Shown here: piece after piece, positions 14,169 to 23,729 of the stretch | Layout of the letters: each line of letters starts with the position of its first letter | How positions within the stretch are numbered: the first letter of the stretch is position 1 | From: a bacterium | GTDB taxonomy: Bacteria; Krumholzibacteriota; Krumholzibacteriia; LZORAL124-64-63 | DNA: 64,000 nucleotides | Direction: 5' to 3' | NCBI GenBank assembly: GCA_016712675.1 | Contig: JADJQR010000001.1 | Coordinates: forward strand, 1 to 64,000 | Program-made: the position numbers and the translations under genes | Notes under the pieces: generated by a model | What the model saw: the letters and a program-made list of their open reading frames with translations, nothing else | Databases searched by the model: none | What the model was told of the DNA's origin: nothing

Positions 14169-15656
14169 CTAGCGCGGCACCGCCAGGAACACGCTCTGCT
14201 GCGCGCGCGGCTTGTAGACCCGCATGAACACCGGGCGCTCGGGCGTGCGCGCCAAAGCTGACTGGAACTCGGCCAGCGTCGTGACCGGGGCGCGGTTGAC
14301 CTCGACGATGATGTCGCCTTCCTCGAGACCCTCGCCGGCGGCGTTGCTGGTGGAGGCGACCGCGGTGACCAGCAGGCCGTTGACCGAGTCGGGCAGGCGC
14401 GTGGCGGCGCGGGCGCGGTCGGTCAGCGGGCGCACGGTCACGCCGGCCAGCGTCTTGTCCTCGTCGCGGGCGTCCGGGCGCGCGGCGGGCGCGTTGGCGG
14501 CCACCTCGGCGTCGGGCAGGCGGCCCAGCTTCACCGTGACGTCGCGCTCCTTGCCGTCGCGGAGCACCTGCACGCGCGCGGCGTGGCCGATGTCCGACAG
14601 GCTGATCAGGTTGCGCAGCGCGTTGGGCGAGTTGATCGGCTTGCCGTCGACCGACAGGATGATGTCGCCCTCCTTGAGGCCCGCGGCGGCGGCCGGCGTG
14701 TCGTCGTTGACCTGCGCCACCAGCACGCCCTGGGGCTTGTCCAGGCCGTAGTAGTCGGCCAGCGACTGGTCCACTTCCTGCGGCATCACGCCCAGGTAGG
14801 CGCGCTTGACCTCGCCGTCGCTCTTGAGCGCCTCGACCACCTTCATCGCCATGCTGGACGGGATGGCGAACCCGATGCCCATGCTCCCGCCGCTGCGGCT
14901 GAGGATGGCCGAGTTCATGCCGACCAGCTTGCCTTCCATGTTCACCAGCGCGCCGCCGCTGTTGCCGGGGTTGATGGAGGCGTCGGTCTGGATGAAGTCG
15001 GCGTACGCGGTCAGGCCGATGTTGCGGCCCATCGCGCTGACGATGCCCATCGTGATGGTCTGGCCCACGCCGAACGGGTTGCCGATGGCCATGACCTGGT
15101 CGCCCACGCGCAGCTTCGCGCTGTCGGCCACCTCGATCATCGGCAGGCCCTTCGCCTCGATCTTCAGCAACGCCACGTCCGTCGGCGGGTCGGTGCCGAT
15201 GACCTTCGCTTCGTACTCGCGCTCGCCCTCGAACGTGACCTTGATCTTGGTCGCGTTCTCCACCACGTGGTTGTTGGTCAGGATGTAGCCGTCCTGCGAG
15301 ATGACGATGCCCGAGCCCATCGAGCGCTCGACACGCTCCTGGCCGCGGTGGTTCTCGTCGTCCGGCATGTTGAAGAAGCGGCGGAACATCGGATCTTCCA
15401 TGAACGGGTGCTGGAACGACGCGTCGACCGCCTTGTCGGTGGCGATGTTGACCACCGCGGGCATGGTCAGGGCGGCCACGTCGGCGTAGGAGCGCAGCTC
15501 GCCGGCCGGGGCGGCGGGGGCAGCCGCCGCGGCGGCCGCCATCGGCGCAGCCGTGGCCGTCGTGTTGCCGGGCGCGCCCTGCAGGGTCAGCCCCACGGCA
15601 ACGCCCAGCGCCACCAGGGCGAGGGCGGCCAGGGGATTGCGTTTGAGCGAGGACAT
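14169..15656 (-). CDS. degP: Periplasmic HtrA/DegP serine protease
   Basis: 495 residues from the ATG at 15656 (AAGGAGA 6 bases upstream); the longer open frame has no ribosome site. A membrane/signal segment covers about residues 10-26, followed by an Ala-rich linker. The trypsin-like domain has the triad H130 (TNNHVV), D160 (PPTDVALLKI) and S233 (NPGNSGGAL). Two PDZ domains follow: GVLVAQVNDDTPAAAAGLKE at about 310 and a second near the C-terminus (GLLVTAVASTSNAAGEGLEE). The length and two PDZ domains fit DegP/DegQ. It acts in the periplasm on misfolded envelope proteins, which suits a genome with many barrels. It is monocistronic by spacing. Confidence 0.95.
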   Translation of the reverse strand: MSSLKRNPLAALALVALGVAVGLTLQGAPGNTTATAAPMAAAAAAAPAAPAGELRSYADVAALTMPAVVNIATDKAVDASFQHPFMEDPMFRRFFNMPDDENHRGQERVERSMGSGIVISQDGYILTNNHVVENATKIKVTFEGEREYEAKVIGTDPPTDVALLKIEAKGLPMIEVADSAKLRVGDQVMAIGNPFGVGQTITMGIVSAMGRNIGLTAYADFIQTDASINPGNSGGALVNMEGKLVGMNSAILSRSGGSMGIGFAIPSSMAMKVVEALKSDGEVKRAYLGVMPQEVDQSLADYYGLDKPQGVLVAQVNDDTPAAAAGLKEGDIILSVDGKPINSPNALRNLISLSDIGHAARVQVLRDGKERDVTVKLGRLPDAEVAANAPAARPDARDEDKTLAGVTVRPLTDRARAATRLPDSVNGLLVTAVASTSNAAGEGLEEGDIIVEVNRAPVTTLAEFQSALARTPERPVFMRVYKPRAQQSVFLAVPR

Positions 15657-15851
15657 CGGGGTCTCCTTGCGGCGGCGGGCCGGCCGGGGCCGGGCGCCTG
15701 CGATCAGGGGATGGGCGCGGCCGCGCCGCGCCGGGTCTGTTTCCATCTCGAGCCGCCTTCAACGTGGCAGAGGCGGACAAGTTTCCACAAATCGCGACGG
15801 CCCGCCACCGGGGCGGGCCGCCTGCAGGTCGCGCGGGGGGGCGGCAGCCGA

Positions 15852-16082
15852 TCAGCCGTCGTCGCCGATGGCCTCGACCGGGCACTCTTCCATGGCGTCG
15901 AGGCAGGCCTGGCGCTCGGCGTCGCTCTCGGGCTGCTTCGAGACGAAGGAGTAGCCGTCGTCCTCGTTGCGCGCGAAGTTGTCCGGCGCGGTCTGGCGGC
16001 ACAGGTCGCAGTCGATGCAGTTGCTGTCCACGTAGAAGTCGCCGTCGACGTTGTTCGCGACCTTGTCGGTATTGTCAGCCAT
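15852..16082 (-). CDS. Small ferredoxin with one 4Fe-4S cluster
   Basis: 76 residues from the ATG at 16082, preceded by GGGAGGAA. Ligands C22, C25 and C28 (CIDCDLC) and C67 (ECPVEAI) form the single-cluster motif C-x2-C-x2-C...C-P. C60 is an extra cysteine of the kind that can form a disulfide in single-cluster ferredoxins. The protein is very acidic, as expected for a soluble electron carrier. It stands alone between the protease and the HD protein, so its redox partner is not indicated. Confidence 0.9.
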   Translation of the reverse strand: MADNTDKVANNVDGDFYVDSNCIDCDLCRQTAPDNFARNEDDGYSFVSKQPESDAERQACLDAMEECPVEAIGDDG

Positions 16083-16212
16083 CGCGTTCCTCCCGGTCTC
16101 TCTGGTGGCCCCTGGCGCCGTACCCGCGCGCGTCCGGAGCCCGTTATCGACGGATCCGGTCCCTAGATAAGCCGGAATCCGCACCCGCGCCAAGCCCGAT
16201 TTCGCGCCGCGG

Positions 16213-16749
16213 CTACTTCGTCCGGAACGGCTCGAAGGTCATGAAATCGGCATGGTGAACGATGTACGCCTCGGTCGTCCGTTTGACCATGTCGCCTTCG
16301 CCGGCGTGGGCGGCGATGATGTGGCACACCCGCGGCGGCACGCCGGCCTCCATGGCCAGCCCCACGCCGCTGAACGGGTGTCGGACGTAGCGGCCCATCT
16401 CGCTCTGGACCGACTTGCCGTCCTTCACCTCATACTCCAGCAGTTTGCCCACGTCCGCCAGGATGGCCCCGGCGATGGTCACGTCCAGGTCCACCGGCAG
16501 GTCGGCCCCGAAGAACTCGTTCATCTTCAGGGCGGCGTCGCGGGCCACGTGCACCACGCAGCGCTTGTGGGCCATGAAGCTGACCTTCAGACCCGGCACC
16601 AGGAGCGTGAACGGGATGGTCTGCAGGTCCTGGACGGTCAGGGGGCTGCGTTCGAGGGCCAGTTCCCAGGTGCGGGCGGTCGCCTCGCGCAGCTTCTCGT
16701 CGTGGATCCAGTCGAGCTCGGGCCACAGGTCACGGACGGCCTGGTTCAC
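16213..16749 (-). CDS. HD-domain protein, probable phosphohydrolase
   Basis: 178 residues if the GTG at 16749 is used (GGAGCG upstream); an ATG at 16860 would add 37 residues that look non-coding. Histidines and acids are spaced as in HD proteins: HKRCVVHVARDA (about 62-73), LADVGK (where HDxGK is usual), RHPFSGVGLAMEAGV, IIAAHAGEG, HHADF. The canonical His of HD is Ala here, so metal binding may be altered. The substrate is unknown. The 377 bases upstream (16750-17126) carry no gene. They include an A/T-rich patch at 16925-16960 that may hold divergent promoters for this gene and the next. Confidence 0.75.
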   Translation of the reverse strand: MNQAVRDLWPELDWIHDEKLREATARTWELALERSPLTVQDLQTIPFTLLVPGLKVSFMAHKRCVVHVARDAALKMNEFFGADLPVDLDVTIAGAILADVGKLLEYEVKDGKSVQSEMGRYVRHPFSGVGLAMEAGVPPRVCHIIAAHAGEGDMVKRTTEAYIVHHADFMTFEPFRTK

Positions 16750-17126
16750 GGGACACGCTCCGGGGTTCGGGGTGCGCTGGGGTCGCAGCGGGCCGGGCCG
16801 GCCCGCGGTCAATTTCGGTGCACAGCCCGTGACGGGCAAGCCGTTCGTGCGATCGGGCACGCTGCAGCGGCCCGGGCGGGGGCCGCTCGCGCAGAATGCC
16901 CGGCCTCCGCCCGGGTCGCACGATACAAGACGATATTAAGGGTATTTCGTACCGCGTTTGATGATGGCCGGTTTCGCCCGTTGATGGCGTCGGGTGGGGG
17001 GCCACAACCTCATGGCACCAGCTATGCAATCATGCTGGCGTCGTCGGCCCCGGGCGCGATGACGGCGAACCAGGGATCACGGAATCATGAGCGCCCCCGG
17101 GGGGCGGAAGCCAGGAGAGCAACCAG

Positions 17127-17492
17127 ATGAAGCGCACCACGAAGATCAACGTCACCCTGGTCCTGGCCCTGCTGACGACCGCCCTCCTGGCGACGTCCGC
17201 CTCGGCCCAGACCACGACGGTCAACGTCTCGTACACCTGGACCGCACCGACCTCCGGCTCGGCCGTCGACCACTATGTCGTCGAGGTGAAGGTCGACAGC
17301 GGCAACTTCACGCAGGTCGGCACGACCGCCACCAACAGCTACACCCTGACCGCGGCCGTCGGCCATGCGCACCAGCTGCGGGTCGCCGGCGTGGATGCCC
17401 AGGATCGCCAGGGCCCCTTCTCGGTGCCCAGTGATACCTACACGCCGGACGCAGGCGCGCCGAGCGCTCCCGGCAAGCCGGTCCGCTTCTAG
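17127..17492 (+). CDS. Secreted single fibronectin type III domain protein
   Basis: 121 residues with a signal peptide ending near residue 28 (SASAQ), then one Fn3 domain: VNVSYTWTAPTSGSAVDHYV, YTLTAAVGHAHQLRVAGVDA, GPFSVPSDTYT. AGGAGAG precedes the ATG. It probably mediates protein or carbohydrate contact outside the cell, but one isolated Fn3 domain gives no specific function. It is convergent with the barrel gene at 17575 and shares a terminator with it. Confidence 0.75.
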   Translation: MKRTTKINVTLVLALLTTALLATSASAQTTTVNVSYTWTAPTSGSAVDHYVVEVKVDSGNFTQVGTTATNSYTLTAAVGHAHQLRVAGVDAQDRQGPFSVPSDTYTPDAGAPSAPGKPVRF

Positions 17493-17509
17493 CCCGCAGC
17501 GCGCTGCGT

Positions 17510-17557
17510 CGCGCAAAGAGCCGCCGGTCCCCGCGCGAGGGGCCGGCGGCTTGCGCG
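17510..17557. terminator. Bidirectional terminator between convergent genes
   Basis: A very strong hairpin. The outer arms CGCGCAA (17510-17516) and TTGCGCG (17551-17557) pair, as do GCCGCCGG (17520-17527) with CCGGCGGC (17543-17550) and CCCC with GGGG around a GCGCGA loop. The A/T pairs at the base provide short T tracts in both directions. Confidence 0.8.
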
Positions 17558-17574
17558 TCGCCACGCGGACCTCC

Positions 17575-18222
17575 TCACGGCAGCCGCCAGCCGAGACGCA
17601 GCGCGACCGTGCCCCAGTCGTAGCTCTGTTCCTCGGCCGCGGCGAAGAAGCCGAACGACCGGAAGCGGTTCAGGTGGTAGACCGCACTCAGTTCGGTGTC
17701 GCCGAACCTCAGGCCGGCGCGCGCAGACAGGCCCCAGCCGCTCTTGCTCGCATCGACCAGCGTGATGTGGTCCTTGCCCGGTCCCTTGAGCACGCTGCGC
17801 ACATACGCGGGGCCCACACCGGCGAACCACTGCGTCCCCGCGCGGTCGGACGAGATCATCAGCTCGGCCCCGTAACGCAGCGATGACGGCGAGAGGCTCT
17901 CCTCGCCCGAGGTGCCCAGACCGGTCGCGTCACCATAGCCGAGGTAGTGCCCCGTCGGCGCCAGAGACCACGTGCGCGAGAGGGCGAAGCGCCACTCCAG
18001 ACCGATCTCGAAGCCGGGGCGCGCGCCGGCGCCCGTCGGTGTCGCGTCGAGTCGGTCGCCCAGGTCGCCCAGCGGTGCGATCCAACCGACGTCGATGATC
18101 ACGCGGCCTCCCCCCGGAAGCACGGCCGCGGCGTCGCCGGCGGCCGCATTGGCCGTCGACGCGGGGACCAGCACCGCCGCCAGGAACAGGCACAGAGCAG
18201 GCAGAAGGAGCATGCGGCGCAT
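17575..18222 (-). CDS. Outer-membrane beta-barrel protein
   Basis: 215 residues with a signal peptide of about 26 residues (ending TANAAAG). Alternating amphipathic strands follow, such as GGGRVIIDVGWIAPLG, FEIGLEWRFALSRTWSLAP, LSARAGLRFGDTELSAVYHL and TVALRLGWRLP. The pattern resembles small OmpW/OmpX-type barrels, but I cannot assign a family. The 249 bases upstream to the PhnD-type gene contain no other gene and must hold the divergent promoters. Confidence 0.7.
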   Translation of the reverse strand: MRRMLLLPALCLFLAAVLVPASTANAAAGDAAAVLPGGGRVIIDVGWIAPLGDLGDRLDATPTGAGARPGFEIGLEWRFALSRTWSLAPTGHYLGYGDATGLGTSGEESLSPSSLRYGAELMISSDRAGTQWFAGVGPAYVRSVLKGPGKDHITLVDASKSGWGLSARAGLRFGDTELSAVYHLNRFRSFGFFAAAEEQSYDWGTVALRLGWRLP

Positions 18223-18471
18223 CGGGCAACCATGTCCTGTCGGGGCGGGTGAAGAGGGAATGGCGGGGCAAGCCTATCACCGCCGCCCGGTTATGGCAAT
18301 CGGGCTAGCGGCGGGCCGCCCCGGCTGAGGGCGTCCCTCATGTTGACTTCGATGATTCCTTAAGTCGACCCCGGGACCTGACGAAGTGGGTCCGGGATCG
18401 GCGGGCCCCGCACCGCCGCTTCCGGGGGATTGCCGCGGGTGGGGGACCATGTGCCCGGTGAGGTGGCAACG

Positions 18472-19365
18472 ATGAAGAAGGCGATGATGGTGCTCTTGAC
18501 CCTGCTGTTCCTGGCTGCCGTCGCGCTGCCCGGCGCCGCCGTGGCGGAAGTGAAGCTCGGCGTTCTGGCGAACCGCGGCGCGCCCGAGTGCATGAAGCAG
18601 TGGGGCGCCACGGCGGCCTACCTGTCCGGCAAGATCGGCGACAAGGTGACGATCGTGCCGCTGAAGTTCGAGGCGGTCGAGCCCGCGGTTGCCGCCGGCC
18701 AGGTGGATCTGGTTCTGGCGAACTCCGCGTTCTACGCCGAGCTCGAGAAGACGCAGGGCGTCAAGGCGGTGCTGACCATGGCCAACCTGCAGGACGGCAA
18801 GACCATGACGCAGTTCGGCGGCGTCATCCTGGTGAAGGCCGACAGCCCGATCAAGACGCTGGCCGACCTCAAGGGCAAGAAGTTCATGGTCACCGAGCGT
18901 TCGTCGTTCGGCGGCGGCCAGATGGCGTGGCGCCTGCTGCTGGAAAACGGCATCAACCCGGACAAGGACTGCGCCGAGGTCATGATCGGCAAGAAGCAGG
19001 ACAACGTGGTGCTGTCGGTGATCAACGGCGCCGCCGACGCGGGCACCGTGCGCAGTGACGTGCTCGAGAGCATGGCCGCCGCCGGCACGATCAAGCTGGC
19101 CGATGTGCGCGTCCTGAACCAGGTCAAGGATGCCTTCCCGTACATGCATTCGACGCAGCTGTACCCCGAGTGGCCCCTGGCCGCCGCGGCCAAGGCCGAC
19201 CCGGCGATGGTGCAGAAGATCGCAGGGGCCCTGAAGGCCCTCAAGCCGACCGACGAGGCGGCCAAGGCAGCCGGCATCGCCGGCTGGGTCGACCCGCTGG
19301 ACTACGGTCCGGTGCGCGACTGCCTCAAGACCATCAAGTACGGCGCGTTCGCCGACGTACAGTAG
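18472..19365 (+). CDS. PhnD-type (phosphate/phosphonate-like) periplasmic binding protein
   Basis: 297 residues from the ATG at 18472 (GAGGTGG upstream). The signal peptide ends at AVAE, followed by the class II binding-protein pattern of the PhnD/SsuA/transferrin-like superfamily: [77 protein letters not shown]. No ABC permease or ATPase lies nearby. The next gene, 56 bases on, encodes a chemoreceptor, so this protein probably works as a sensor subunit or ligand-delivery protein for signalling rather than for import. The ligand cannot be read from sequence. Confidence 0.85.
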   Translation: MKKAMMVLLTLLFLAAVALPGAAVAEVKLGVLANRGAPECMKQWGATAAYLSGKIGDKVTIVPLKFEAVEPAVAAGQVDLVLANSAFYAELEKTQGVKAVLTMANLQDGKTMTQFGGVILVKADSPIKTLADLKGKKFMVTERSSFGGGQMAWRLLLENGINPDKDCAEVMIGKKQDNVVLSVINGAADAGTVRSDVLESMAAAGTIKLADVRVLNQVKDAFPYMHSTQLYPEWPLAAAAKADPAMVQKIAGALKALKPTDEAAKAAGIAGWVDPLDYGPVRDCLKTIKYGAFADVQ

Positions 19366-19421
19366 GCTCACCACGGGCGGCGCCGACCCGCGGCGCCGCC
19401 GCAAGTTCAAGGGGTCTACCA

Positions 19422-20846
19422 ATGTTCGAACGCATGGGCGTGACAGCCAAGTTCCTCGTCGCGATCGTCGCGTCGATCCTCGTGATCCAGGCCGGCACCG
19501 GCGTGACGTCGGTGCTGCTGGCGAAGCGGGGCCTGGACGAGCAGGCCGCCGGGGTCCAGCAACTGCTGGCGACGATGGAAAAGGACCAGGTGGCGCAGCT
19601 CCAGAGCGAGCTGGAGGAGAAGCAGCAGTCCCTGTCGGGCCTGCTGTCCGAAATCGCCGCCATGTACATCATCGGCTACGACTTCGCGGCGCTGGAAAAC
19701 CTGGCCGCCGTCGCGACGAAGGACGCGGACATCGCCTGGGTCAACTTCTACGGCGCCGACGGCTCGCCGCTGGTGCCAGAGAAGAAGGCCGAGGGGGCCG
19801 TCCGGTCCTACCGGCACGACCTGGCCTTCGATGGCAGTACGGTCGGTCGTATGGAAATCGGCGTCTCGACCGCGGCAGCCGACGAGGCAACGCGTCGCCT
19901 GGCCGAAAGCCTGGCCGCCGGTGCGGCCGAGCGCGAGGCGCAGCAGGTGCGCGCGTCGCGCCGGATGGCGCTGGTGTCGGCCGGCATCAGCCTGGTCGGC
20001 GTCTGCGTGTTGGCCGGCCTGACCTGGCTGCTGCTGGCGCGCATCATCACGGCGCCGCTGTCGCGGGTGGTGGTGGACCTGGGTGCCGGCAGCCGGAAGC
20101 TGTCCCTCAGCGCGCGGTCCATCTCCGAGGCCAGCGAGTCGCTCAGCGACGGCACGTCGAGCCAGGCCTCGGCGCTGGAGCAGACGACCGCCTCGCTGGC
20201 CGAGCTGTCGGTGCAGACCTCGCGCACGGCCGAGAGCGCCGGCCAGGCCAGCCGCGAGACGACCGAGTCGAGCGAGGCCGCCGGCCGCGCGCACGAGGCG
20301 ATGTCCCGCATGGAGACGGCGATCGGGCGCATCAAGGCCTCGGCGGACGAGACCTCGAAGATCCTCACCACCATCGACGAGATCGCGTTCCAGACGAACC
20401 TGCTGGCGCTGAACGCCGCGGTGGAGGCCGCGCGCGCCGGCGACGCCGGTCGCGGCTTCGCGGTGGTGGCCGAGGAGGTGCGCAACCTGGCGCAGCGCAG
20501 CGCCGAGGCGGCGCGCTCGACGGCAGGGCTGCTGGACGAGTCGCGCGCGAACGCCGACCACGGCGTGGCGGTGGCCGTCGACGTGGCGACGATCCTCGAC
20601 GAGATCGGCGGCCGCGTGCGCACGGCGGCCGACCTGGTGGGCTCGATGAGCCGCTCGGCGGCCGAGCAGGCGGGCGGGCTGCAGCAGATCAACAGCGCCG
20701 TCGGCCAGATCGGCGGCGTGACCGAGTCGAACTCGGCCCGCGCCGAGGAATCGGCCGCCGCCAGCCGCGAAATGACCGCGCTGGCGGAAGACCTGCAGGG
20801 CGTGGTCTGCACGCTCGAGGGCATCATCGGCGGCAACCGCGGCTGA
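19422..20846 (+). CDS. Methyl-accepting chemotaxis-type receptor
   Basis: 474 residues. TM1 is about 10-33. A short periplasmic domain follows ([20 protein letters not shown], then [16 protein letters not shown], similar to dCache/PAS-like sensors). TM2 is about 185-210. The C-terminal coiled coil carries the MCP signalling tip [24 protein letters not shown] and [18 protein letters not shown]. No HAMP is obvious. It probably forms a two-gene unit with the PhnD-type protein upstream. It should act on a CheA/CheW complex, none of which is in the window. Confidence 0.92.
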   Translation: MFERMGVTAKFLVAIVASILVIQAGTGVTSVLLAKRGLDEQAAGVQQLLATMEKDQVAQLQSELEEKQQSLSGLLSEIAAMYIIGYDFAALENLAAVATKDADIAWVNFYGADGSPLVPEKKAEGAVRSYRHDLAFDGSTVGRMEIGVSTAAADEATRRLAESLAAGAAEREAQQVRASRRMALVSAGISLVGVCVLAGLTWLLLARIITAPLSRVVVDLGAGSRKLSLSARSISEASESLSDGTSSQASALEQTTASLAELSVQTSRTAESAGQASRETTESSEAAGRAHEAMSRMETAIGRIKASADETSKILTTIDEIAFQTNLLALNAAVEAARAGDAGRGFAVVAEEVRNLAQRSAEAARSTAGLLDESRANADHGVAVAVDVATILDEIGGRVRTAADLVGSMSRSAAEQAGGLQQINSAVGQIGGVTESNSARAEESAAASREMTALAEDLQGVVCTLEGIIGGNRG

Positions 20847-21212
20847 ACCGGCGGTCGCGCAACGCAGGTGACGTTCGTGCTTGCGCGCGCGGCCCGGTCA
20901 GTGGATCATGGTCGACGTTGCGGCTCCGCGCCGGGGCCCCGTTGGGCCCGGCGCGCCCGTGCACCGAGCGGCAGAAGCGGATGGCCACGCCTACGGTCAC
21001 CCGCCCGGAACCGGCCGCCTGCCTCAATCACGGGCAGCGCAAAGTCGTGTCGGGCGCAGGCTCCAGGCTGGATCAGCGACTCACGGTCATTCGACCGGGT
21101 CCGGTCCGGGCAAGGGAAGGAACCGGGCTGGAGCCCGGGACGTGGCAGCGGAGATGCGGAAGGGGACCCCGGAGGGGTCCCCTTCCCTGCTTGTTGGGGC
21201 CCGCGTTGCGGA
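20847..21212. other. Intergenic region after the chemoreceptor
   Basis: 366 bases without a supported gene, between convergent coding regions. It contains CCGGGC-TGGA-GCCCGG at about 21123-21138 and the strong hairpin at 21158-21186. I see nothing else in it. Confidence 0.5.
21158..21186. terminator. Bidirectional hairpin terminator
   Basis: GGAAGGGGACCCC (21158-21170) pairs over all 13 bases with GGGGTCCCCTTCC (21174-21186) around a GGA loop. It lies 27 bases beyond the stop of the minus-strand lipoprotein gene. Both T tracts are weak. Confidence 0.65.
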
Positions 21213-21896
21213 TCAGCCCGCGGGCGTGACCGCGCCCGTCTCCAGGTTCACGGTCCACGTCCCGTGACCCTGCACCGTGACCGTCGCGGTGCTTGTGCCG
21301 TTGAACGCCACGGTCATCACGAAGCCGCCGCCGGTGAACGTCATCGTGCCGCCGTCCGGGTAGCCGGAGGTGGCGACGGCCAGGTCGTCGAAGGTGAACG
21401 CCGCCGTATACGTCCCGCTGCTGAACGTGCCGCCCCCGTTCAGGACCGCCGTGCCGGCGCCCCGGTTCAGGTCCCCGGTGACGTCCAGGCCCAACTGCGC
21501 CGAGCCGTCGATGCCCTCGGGCTGGATCACCAGTGGCTCGCCGACCCCGGTGTACAGCCGCGCCCAGGTGCCGGTCGCCCACGTGGCCGACGGGCCGCTG
21601 GGGCCTCCCAGGCGGAAGTCAAGGAACACGGTCCCGCTGACCTCACCGAAGAACGACCGGTTGTAGACCGTCTTGCCGGACTCGCTGAACGTGATGATCT
21701 CCGGTCCCACATCCACGATGGCCATCGCGATCAGGCCCGCCTGAGAAGCGGCATCCCGTTCACTCAGCTGCGGGGTGGGATCCTGCGGCGCCGTGGCGTC
21801 GCTCTCGCAGCCGCCCAGCACCAGCAGGGCCGCCGGGATCAGCAGCAGCAGCGCCAGGGCGCCGCGGCCGCGGAGGTATGCGCGAATGGTGTTCAT
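21213..21896 (-). CDS. Lipoprotein of unknown function
   Basis: 227 residues from the ATG at 21896 (AAGGAG upstream). A lipobox (LLVLGGCES) near residue 30 predicts a lipid anchor. The rest is Gly/Thr-rich and beta-strand-like (AVLNGGGTFSSGTYTAAFTF, GGTMTFTGGGFVMTVAFNGT), with no motif that I recognise. The start lies 26 bases after the upstream barrel gene, so the two are probably one operon and may form an outer-membrane pair. Confidence 0.7.
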   Translation of the reverse strand: MNTIRAYLRGRGALALLLLIPAALLVLGGCESDATAPQDPTPQLSERDAASQAGLIAMAIVDVGPEIITFSESGKTVYNRSFFGEVSGTVFLDFRLGGPSGPSATWATGTWARLYTGVGEPLVIQPEGIDGSAQLGLDVTGDLNRGAGTAVLNGGGTFSSGTYTAAFTFDDLAVATSGYPDGGTMTFTGGGFVMTVAFNGTSTATVTVQGHGTWTVNLETGAVTPAG

Positions 21897-21922
21897 GTCG
21901 TCTCCTTTTCGCCGGACCGGGC

Positions 21923-22876
21923 TCAGAACCCGAACATCAGGCCCGCGGTGTAGGTGGTCAGGTCGCCATGGCCCATCTCGAGATTCAGCTTCGCCAGCAC
22001 GTTGAGCGTGGCGCCGACGGTGACGCGGCTCTCCTGCGTGCCTTCGGCGGTGAAACCGACGGTGCTGCCATTGCCGCTGTAGGTATAGGCGACGTCGATC
22101 TCGGAGTCCTCCATGGCGTAGCCCGCATAGACGGTCGCCAGCGCGAACGCCTTGCTGGCAGCCACGAACATCGTGCTGGCGTCGGCCTCGATCAGCGTGC
22201 CGAACTCGACGGTCTGGTTGAAGAAACCGACCATCACGTCCACCGGCAGCGTGGGGGCCACGATGTTGGGGCTCCACTGCAGGCCGTAGCCGAAGACCTT
22301 GATCTTGCCGAAGTCGCCCAGCTTCAGCTCGGGCAGCCAGCGCACCGTCGCGCGCAGGCCGGCGATGCCGCCGACGCTGGCCTGCGGCACCGCCATCGGC
22401 GAGAAGCGGGTGTCGACCAGGCCTTCGATGGTCTCCTGGCTGAAGACCTGCACGCCGCCCACGTAGCCGGTCACGGTGCCCGGGGTCTCGTCGTCGCCGA
22501 AGACCGTTGGGCCGCTCATGACGACGTAGCCCGTCGTGCCGGGCGCGACGCTGTCGTCGTAGTCGGAGAGATCGACACCATCGATGACCTTCTGGAACGA
22601 CTGGTCCGCTTCGACCAGATGCGTGGCGGTGGCTTTGATGCCGAGCTCGATGGTCAGGCGCGAGCGCGGGATGGCGGCCGTGTGGAAGATGCCGCTGTTG
22701 AGGTTCGGTCCGAACGAGTGCGTGAACGGCGCCAGGTAGGCCTGGGCATACTGCCCGGTCACGTCCTCGAGCAGGTCCTCGAGTTCGTCGGCCCAGGCTG
22801 GCGCGGCGGCCAGCGCCGGCAGGATGGCAAGTGCGGCCAGGATCCGGGCGGCCTGGCGCCCACGAGGCTTGGACAT
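21923..22876 (-). CDS. Outer-membrane beta-barrel protein, DUF6588-like
   Basis: 317 residues with a signal peptide ending near residue 29 (APAWADE). ELEDLLEDVTGQYAQAYLAP then FGPNLNSGIFHTA is the N-terminal signature that I associate with DUF6588 barrels. Many amphipathic strands follow, and the protein ends in GLMFGF with the terminal aromatic residue used for barrel assembly. It is the first gene of an operon with the lipoprotein at 21213. The function is unknown. Confidence 0.75.
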   Translation of the reverse strand: MSKPRGRQAARILAALAILPALAAAPAWADELEDLLEDVTGQYAQAYLAPFTHSFGPNLNSGIFHTAAIPRSRLTIELGIKATATHLVEADQSFQKVIDGVDLSDYDDSVAPGTTGYVVMSGPTVFGDDETPGTVTGYVGGVQVFSQETIEGLVDTRFSPMAVPQASVGGIAGLRATVRWLPELKLGDFGKIKVFGYGLQWSPNIVAPTLPVDVMVGFFNQTVEFGTLIEADASTMFVAASKAFALATVYAGYAMEDSEIDVAYTYSGNGSTVGFTAEGTQESRVTVGATLNVLAKLNLEMGHGDLTTYTAGLMFGF

Positions 22877-23048
22877 GGTCTCTCCCTCCCCGAACTGGTT
22901 GTTACGGGCGGATGGGGTATTATAGTTGCGCCCGCCCCGGCAGCGGACCGTCGTCGGTCCGTGTCCGGCATGGCTTCCCCCTGTGCGGAGGCCGCGGACA
23001 GTCTAGCAAGGAGTGGTCCGGTCCACCAGCCGGACGGAAAGCGCAAGC

Positions 23049-23696
23049 ATGGCAAGCGATAACGGCTTTTCAGGCGAGGCGTTGCCCGGCGGGCTACTCA
23101 TGTGGGACATGGCAGGGACGCTGGTCTTCGTCGATCCGCTCACCGCCAAGCCCGTCGCCCTGCCCGGCTGCGACGTCTACCTGCCCGAGTTGGCCCGCGA
23201 TTTCCGCCATGTCGTGACCACCGGCGACTCGGCCGTGGAAGCCCGCCACCAGCTGGGGGCGCACGAGATCCTGCCCCATGTGGTCAGGATCTTCGCCGAC
23301 CTGCACGAACCGGTGGGCAAGCCCTACGGCCGCGTCATGGCGGAAATGGGCGCGGGCAGCGAACGCTCCCTGGCCGTCGGCGACCGCCTGCGTACGGACG
23401 TGGGCGCGGACACCGACCGCATCGTCTCGATCCTGGTCAACCAGGAGGCCCGGCCGGTGAACGCCGGCATGATTGCCTACATGGTGCACATCCTGAGGCG
23501 GCAGTCGGCGGGCGATTTCCTGACCGCCTTCAACCACCTGACCATCACGGCGATGCCCGAACCGGCAGACCAGGGCCCGCAGGCTGGCGGTGAGGTGGTC
23601 GCCGCCTGGCGCCGCGACGACGGCTTCCCTTACCGCCTGTGGCTGTGGACGCATCCCGGCCTGGAAGGCCGACGCGCCGTCATCGTCCTGTTCTAG
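23049..23696 (+). CDS. HAD-superfamily hydrolase with a DMAGT motif
   Basis: 215 residues. HAD motif I is WDMAGTLVFVD: the nucleophile Asp is present, but the usual second Asp is Ala, as in phosphonoacetaldehyde-hydrolase-type enzymes (DWAGT). Motif II is HVVTTGDS; motifs III/IV are HEPVGKPYG and AVGDRLRTDVGADTDR. An unusual C-terminal ~55 residues (AFNHLTITAMPEPADQGPQA, ..LWTHPGLEGRRAVIVLF) is not part of the HAD core. The ribosome site is weak. It lies 33 bases before the asparaginase-like gene, so an operon is likely. The substrate is unknown. Confidence 0.75.
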   Translation: MASDNGFSGEALPGGLLMWDMAGTLVFVDPLTAKPVALPGCDVYLPELARDFRHVVTTGDSAVEARHQLGAHEILPHVVRIFADLHEPVGKPYGRVMAEMGAGSERSLAVGDRLRTDVGADTDRIVSILVNQEARPVNAGMIAYMVHILRRQSAGDFLTAFNHLTITAMPEPADQGPQAGGEVVAAWRRDDGFPYRLWLWTHPGLEGRRAVIVLF

Positions 23697-23729
23697 CCCG
23701 TTTTTCCCGGCCCCGCGAAAGGACCGTGC

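Noticed and set aside
14583-16166. Long plus-strand open frame of 527 codons opposite the protease and ferredoxin genes
   Set aside because: His/Val/Asp/Arg-rich translation typical of antisense frames in GC-rich genes; the minus-strand proteins have catalytic motifs and ribosome sites.
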